Notes under the pieces: generated by a model | The model's database searches: none | Told to the model about the DNA's origin: nothing | What the model saw: the letters and a program-made list of their open reading frames with translations, nothing else | Position numbers and translations under genes: made by a program | Assembly (NCBI GenBank): GCA_051453625.1 | Contig: JBOZIK010000001.1 | Coordinates: forward strand, 101,556,386 to 101,620,385 | Source of the DNA: Welwitschia mirabilis | Taxonomy: Eukaryota; Gnetophyta; Gnetopsida; Welwitschiales | Reading direction: 5' to 3' | Length of the DNA stretch: 64,000 nucleotides | Shown here: positions 59,337-64,000 of the stretch, piece after piece | Numbering within the stretch: position 1 is the stretch's first letter | Layout: each line of letters starts with the position of its first letter

Positions 59337-59919
59337 AAGGCTATTTAGAGTTCGAGAGTTGTCATTGCTTTAATGAGTATTTTAGTTTAGATGCTTGCTA
59401 CAGTAGTGGTGTACTATTATCTGCAATAGCGTAGGTTTTTTTCTTTTCACTATGTCAGTTTTCTATTTTTAAAATAAAATATATTTCTATTCTATAATAA
59501 AAGGTCAGTTATTTGGTTCATCATTCATATGATGTGTGGCGATGATGGCATCTATGCCATACATTTTTTATTTTAGTTTTCTATAAAAACTTTTTATGGT
59601 TTTTTCCATTGTACCCTTTATCATCTAGATAATTAGGAGGATGACAGTCTATTTTTATAGATTTCTATTTGTGTTAATCTTTCATTTCTATTTTCTACTT
59701 TTTCCTTTTTTGTAGTTTCTATGTTTTCTATCATCCAAGATATCTTTTAAATAACTTTAGATATGATACTATGTGCATTCAAGACTGAGTGTAAATGCTA
59801 AAATCTAGTAAAAAAGAAAAATACAAAAGAGAGTGGCTATTAATTGCTAAAATTATTAGATAATATTTGATAGATTTGGAAACTGAAATAGGTAAAAACA
59901 ACAAAGGTAACAAGATTTA
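59337..59919 (+). other. G2 leader, no gene seen
   Basis: It begins like the G1 leader and holds two further TATCATCTAGATAA/ATCATCCAAGAT motifs (about 59617 and 59727). Confidence 0.5.
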
Positions 59920-61000
59920 AAATTTCCTATAATTTCTACTTTTATTTCTATAGAGTCTAATTTTACTACCATATCTACCTCATTCCAAAATAAAAAATAA
60001 CCTATCTCACTAAATCTACCCCTCGTCATTGAAACCCTGACAACCACTCTAACTCATACCAATTCTAATGTCACTCTTAAAGATCTCATAGTAAATAAAA
60101 AATGTGAAATATAATTTTTTTTTGACATAACTCCTATTGATGATGTTGAACTTCGTAACCTAAACAAATATCCTACGTTTAGTGGAGAATATAATGAAGA
60201 TCGTTTACAACACATCACTGACATAGAATAGTTAGTGCTTACTTTTAAAAATGGTAAAAAATGTATAAGTGATAGAATGTACATAGTCATCTTCCCTATC
60301 ACTTTAAAAGATAAAGTAAAACTATGGCTTAGAATGATTCCCCACAAAATTTTAAAATCTTAAATTCAAGTTCAAGAAGCCTTTATCAAGAGATTTATGA
60401 GTAAAACCACGATAGAAAAATGTAAGAAAGAAGTCACCAACTTCCAATAAATGCCTAATGAAGATTATGCCTCTGCTTATAAAAGATTCTTTATTGCTTT
60501 ATATTCAAATCCTGTAGATGCCTTTTTTTAGGTAGAACTTATTGACTACTTTTATAGTAGATTAAACAATCACACAAAGTAACCTATAGATTTTTCATGT
60601 GGAGGCAACTTGTTTAACTAGATATTAAATGGTTCTTGAAAAGTATTAGAATACTTGATAGAAGTAAGTCAAACATGGTCTAAACCTTCACCTAGAGAAA
60701 ACCAAACTATATGTCAAATAATTAAAGATTTAAAGAAGGTAAAACATTAAAAAAATGAAATAAGAACAAAAACTTGAATCAACCAATGTCATAACACATT
60801 TCAATTCAACCTTAGAAAAATATATACAAATGATTTTTGATGCTAAGGTGGCAACCGAAAAGGGTGAAGTTGTAGTTCCTATCTGTGATTTGTATGAGGA
60901 TAATTATCATATTATTAAAGAACGTCCTTTTCTTCCAACTTACAAAGAAAGATTTATAGGAAGTTTGTGCTTTTAACAAGAGGTCTGCAAACTATAATCA
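59920..61000 (+). pseudogene. Ty3/gypsy gag remnant (G2)
   Basis: An open N-terminal part (FPIISTFISIESNFTTISTS and on) leads through a T9 run into the capsid domain: DITPIDDVELRNLNKYPTFS, GEYNEDRLQHITDIE, SDRMYIVIFPITLKDKVKLW, FIKRFMSKTTIEKCKKEV, MPNEDYASAYKRFFIALYSN followed by PVDAFF, and VELIDYFYSRLNNHTK. These are the conserved blocks of plant gypsy gag (Retrotrans_gag). Stops replace expected Gln codons, for example FQ-stop-MPNED and FF-stop-VEL. Minus-strand frames at 59856-60047 and 60054-60347 are shadows. The protein would coat element RNA; this copy is dead. Confidence 0.85.
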
Positions 61001-61769
61001 AAATCAAAATCAAAGACAAGTCCAAAATCACAACTTCTTTCAACCTAAGATGAGTGAATAATCAAACTTCAAAAATTTTTAATCACACTATCATAACTTC
61101 CAACCTTCTAAGAAGAGATTTGAGAACATAAACTTTCAATCTAATAATTTAAATAACTTAGTAAGCTCTTCCAAATTTCAAAACCAAATTGATCCTCTTA
61201 GGACTTCCATTGAAGAGTTAAAAAAATTACAAGAAAAGATAAACTCAATCATTGAAAAGATAAGCACTAATATTGAAAGCCTTGTGAGCATCCTACAATA
61301 AACTATGCTTGTCAACTAAAGACCACATGAGTCTCTTACCACTCAACCTTTACAAAATCTAAAAGAAGCTAGAAAAGATTGTAAGGTGGTGATAAGAAGT
61401 GGAAATGACATAACTCCTCCCACCCATGAGGCTTTCACATCATAAAGTAATAAAAATAACCAAGAGGAGGATATTAAAATATTAGAAAATCATTCTTTCC
61501 ATCCTTTATTATGTAACAAAACAAAAAAAAAAAAACTTTTTACAAAAGAAATATGCTATCTCATGACTTGATAAGCTTAATATAAATCCTATTTTTGATG
61601 GTTATTTAAAAGACTTAATGCAAAATGTGAGCATCAACTTGCCATTTTGGAAACTTTTGCAAGAAAACCCAAAGTATTCAAAGTTATGGAAAGACTTGAT
61701 TAGAAAAAGCAAAAACATACCGTCCCTAATAAAGTCTTCTTAGCACAATCTGTTAACAACTTAGTTTGT
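61001..61769 (+). other. G2 linker between gag and protease, badly decayed
   Basis: A Gln/Asn/Lys-rich reading (NQNQNQRQVQNHNF-like, 61000-61035) and a short coiled-coil-like stretch (ISTNIESLVSILQ, about 61262-61300) are legible. No domain is recognised. Athila-type polyproteins have a variable linker here. Confidence 0.5.
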
Positions 61770-62215
61770 CAAAAATGTCCAAAGTTTAAAGTTCTGGGGG
61801 TGGCAACTATGAGTGTTACATTAAAAGGAAACCATAGGATTAAGAAAGCCTTGATTAATATTGAAGTTGGTGTCAACATCATGCCCTTGCACATTTGTCA
61901 AAGAATTGGGTTGGAAGAAAGAGTATAACCTACATGGATTATCTTAGAATTAAGAGTATAACCTACATGAATTATCTTAGAATTAGCTAATTTCATCTAT
62001 GAAGAAACCATTAGGTGTGATTAAGGACTTGGTTATTCAAATAAAAGAATCTTTCTACCAGATTGATGTTGTTGTTATAGAAGTTAAGCACAACGGTGGA
62101 TATCTTTTACTTCTAGGTAGAGCTTTCTATGCAACAGTCCACTGTATTATAAATACAAGAACTATATTGATGAAGTATTATTTTGGAAATAAACAGATTT
62201 AAATAAGAGTTTTTA
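61770..62215 (+). pseudogene. Athila-type retropepsin remnant (G2)
   Basis: The reading KCPKFKVLGVATMSVTLKGN is followed by INIEVGVNIMPLHICQRIGL, where the family has DLGASVxxMPxxxxxxLGL. The catalytic Asp position reads Glu. A 33-bp tandem duplication repeats the next block. The second half is open at 61999-62202: KKPLGVIKDLVIQIKESFYQ, IDVVVIE and LLLLGRAFYATVHCIINTRT, the family's PLGVxxDVLVKV and LLGRPFLATA blocks. Not catalytic. Confidence 0.8.
61920..61985 (+). repeat. 33-bp direct tandem duplication in the G2 protease
   Basis: AGAGTATAACCTACATGGAT and on to TTA is followed at once by a second copy with one G-to-A change. 33 bp equals 11 codons, so the frame is kept. Confidence 0.95.
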
Positions 62216-62839
62216 ATGTAGCTAAAAAAGGTTTATGCAACAAGTTGAGTGTGGAGTAAGAAATATGCTAAGTCTATTTTTACAGCATCATCCACTTGAA
62301 GAAAGATGATTCATGATTCACAAACCAACCTTTTTTGATAATAAAATAGAAGTAGATAACTTGTATGTTTTTGAAGATCAACTTGATTTTGACCATCTGA
62401 CAATTGATTTTTCTGATCTGGAGAGTAGATAGCTTGAGTCTATCAATAATGTAGAAGTGTGATAATTTAGCAAGATTTCTTGTTTTTAGGATGATTTTCC
62501 ACTACTAACATCCAGATGATAATATGAGATGATAATCTGTTTACCTAAAAATTTTATAGAAACTAAAAATTTGACCTTAAACCTGAACCTAGAACTTTTA
62601 GCCAGTGATTAAAATACATTTTCCTAAATAGTGATGTAAACTAACCTTTTATTATCTACAAAAACCTCATCCCTTAATAAGAATCAACTCTAGTCTCTCT
62701 TTTGAAATCTAGTATAAATGCATTTACATAGTTCCATAATGATTTAACAACCATACTCACTTTTATTATTCAACATAAAATCTACCTTAAAGAAAATACT
62801 AAACTTGTGAGATAACCATAATGTAGACTTAATCTAGCC
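62216..62839 (+). other. G2 protease-RT linker, no domain seen
   Basis: A short acidic reading (EVDNLYVFEDQLDFDHLTID followed by FSDLE, about 62347-62430) is open. The rest is eroded. A hairpin-type motif, CATCCAGATGATAATATGAG, lies at about 62510. Confidence 0.45.
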
Positions 62840-63286
62840 CTTAAACAAATTTTAAATGATGAGATCATAAAATTAATAGATGTTAAAATCATTTATTCAA
62901 TTGCTGATAGTGAGTGGATTACTCCCTTAATTGTAGTTCCTAAAAAAGATGGGAAATGAAGAATGTGCATAGACTTCAAAAACTAATTGAAGTAACTAAA
63001 AGACTACTACCCTTTACCTTTTCTTGATTAGATTTTTAATAAAATTTAGGGTCATGCTTTTTACTATTTTTTAATGATTATAGCAATTTTAAATAGGTTT
63101 GCATTGCTATTAAGGATTAAGCCAAAACCACTTTTACTTCTTCTTTTGGTACTTTCACTTTTAAGCACATGCCTTTTACACTTTGTAATGCTTCTGGTAC
63201 TTTTCAGTGTGCTATGATGGGTATCTTTTTTGATATGCTTGAGGATTCCATTGAGATTTTTATGAATGACTTTTCTATCTATGATA
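62840..63286 (+). pseudogene. Ty3/gypsy reverse transcriptase N-terminal half (G2)
   Basis: Legible blocks: LKQILNDEIIKLIDVKIIYS, IADSEWITPLIVVPKKDGK, RMCIDFKN, DYYPLPFLD, KTTFTSSFGTFTFKHMPFTL followed by CNASGTFQCAMMGIFFDML, then FMNDFSIYD. This is the Athila/Tat order, with MPFGLCNAPATFQ and FMDDFSVYG as family text. The catalytic box at 63259-63270 reads FMND, so the first catalytic Asp is Asn. Only the part from 63169 is open. The gene runs into a gap. Confidence 0.85.
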
Positions 63287-63386
63287 NNNNNNNNNNNNNN
63301 NNNNNNNNNNNNNNNNNNNNNNNNNNNNNNNNNNNNNNNNNNNNNNNNNNNNNNNNNNNNNNNNNNNNNNNNNNNNNNNNNNNNNN
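63287..63386. other. assembly gap, 100 N
   Basis: RT on the left, mid-gag of a related copy on the right; the order is not that of one element. Confidence 0.95.
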
Positions 63387-64000
63387 ATTAAGAGATTTAT
63401 GAGTAAAACCATCATCTGAAAATATAAAATAGGAGTCAATAACTTCTAACAAAGGCCTAATAAAGATTATGCTTCCACTTATGAGAGATTCTTTGTTTCT
63501 TTACATTCGAACCCTATAGATGTCTTTTCATAGGTAGAACTAGTTGACTACTTTTACAGTGGATTAAATAGTCACACAAAGAAACTTGTAGATTGTTTTA
63601 TGTAAAGGTAATTTATTAAACCAAACCTTATATGATGCTTAGAAAGTATTGAAAGATTTAATATTAGTGTGTTAAACATGGCCTGAACCCTCACCTATAG
63701 ATAACAGATTATAAGACTAATCATTAAAGATCTAAAGAAGGTAAAACATGAAAAAAATAAAATAAGAACCAAAGATGAACCAAATGATATCATAAATGAT
63801 TTCACCTCTACCTTAGAAAAGTACATCCAAATGATTCTTGATGCTAAGGTAGCAAGTGAGAAAAGTGACATTGTAATTCCTACCTATGATTTGTGTGAGG
63901 ATATTTATCATGTTACTAAATAATGTCCCTTGCTTCCAACTTACAACGGGAAAATCTAAGAGCAAGTTTGTGCTTTTAACTAGAGATCTTCAAATTACAA
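63387..64000 (+). pseudogene. second gypsy gag remnant, G2 family, continues past the window
   Basis: It starts at KRFMSKTII, equivalent to 60388 in G2, and reads NKDYASTYERFFVSLHSNPI, VELVDYFYSGLNSHTKKLVD and TLEKYIQMILDAKVASEKSD followed by IVIPTYDLCED. It parallels G2 gag to about 61000 at roughly 80% identity by eye, too diverged to be the same locus assembled twice. It is therefore a separate element copy, placed here either truly or by a scaffold join. Confidence 0.85.

Larger units (their letters stand above)
58230..63286 (+). mobile_element. G2: Ty3/gypsy element, Athila/Tat-like, plus strand
   Basis: LTR (58230-59316), primer site (59320), gag (from about 59920), protease (about 61770-62215) and the first half of RT (62840-63286) follow in the gypsy order. 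It then runs into a 100-N gap. It shares LTR ends and primer site with G1. It is inserted in the env-like ORF of copia E, so it is the youngest layer of the C > D/E > G2 nest. RNase H, integrase and 3' LTR are not seen. Confidence 0.85.

Overview
This is an AT-rich stretch of nuclear DNA from a flowering plant, made almost wholly of decayed LTR retrotransposons nested in one another. I see no intact host gene, no bacterial operon logic, no tRNA or rRNA, and no CRISPR array. The plant assignment rests on Ty1/copia elements with plant-type primer-binding sites (TGGTATTAGAGC, a one-base variant of the initiator-Met site TGGTATCAGAGC), on Athila/Tat-like Ty3/gypsy gag, protease and polymerase remnants, and on Sirevirus-type 3' structures. 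Every coding region is broken by stops and frameshifts. Many stops sit where the family has Trp, Gln or Arg, as expected from long-term deamination of methylated cytosine.

Layout. (1) 1-4957: 3' part of a Sirevirus-like copia element (C1) and its LTR, inserted in a minus-strand copia element (C0, 4958-7617). (2) 7618-10160: AT-rich DNA with short repeats. (3) 10164-13085: a GC-richer block ending in a retropepsin remnant with an intact DSGAS motif. (4) 13086-20554: AT-rich DNA with a gypsy integrase C-terminus (15895-16440, plus) and a copia polymerase (about 17850-20150, minus). (5) 20555-20997: an LTR plus primer site of another copia element. (6) 21154-40358: copia element B. Its 5' LTR is split by a 10.1-kb minus-strand gypsy-like element (G1, 22075-32207). 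G1's own right LTR is split by a further insertion (30501-32109). (7) 40757-42350: a degenerate minisatellite of about 27-bp units. (8) 42727-48382: copia element C, which carries at 48383-58229 a tandem copia structure (D/E) sharing one LTR. A second gypsy element (G2, from 58230) interrupts E. A third gypsy gag copy begins at 63387 after a gap.

How the parts relate. B, C, D and E share one plan: LTR, primer site, gag with a zinc knuckle, protease, integrase, reverse transcriptase, RNase H, an extra 3' ORF like the plant transposon/env-like proteins of Sireviruses, polypurine tracts, LTR. G1 and G2 share LTR ends and a primer site (TGGCACCATTTCT). G2 carries recognisable gag-protease-RT. G1 instead carries a long minus-strand reading frame that I do not recognise and no visible polymerase, so it looks like a non-autonomous relative with an undescribed ORF. 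That is the best candidate for something new here. Seven sizeable N gaps fall inside repeats. The three gaps of exactly 100 N all join sequence that does not follow on naturally, so the structure there needs caution.
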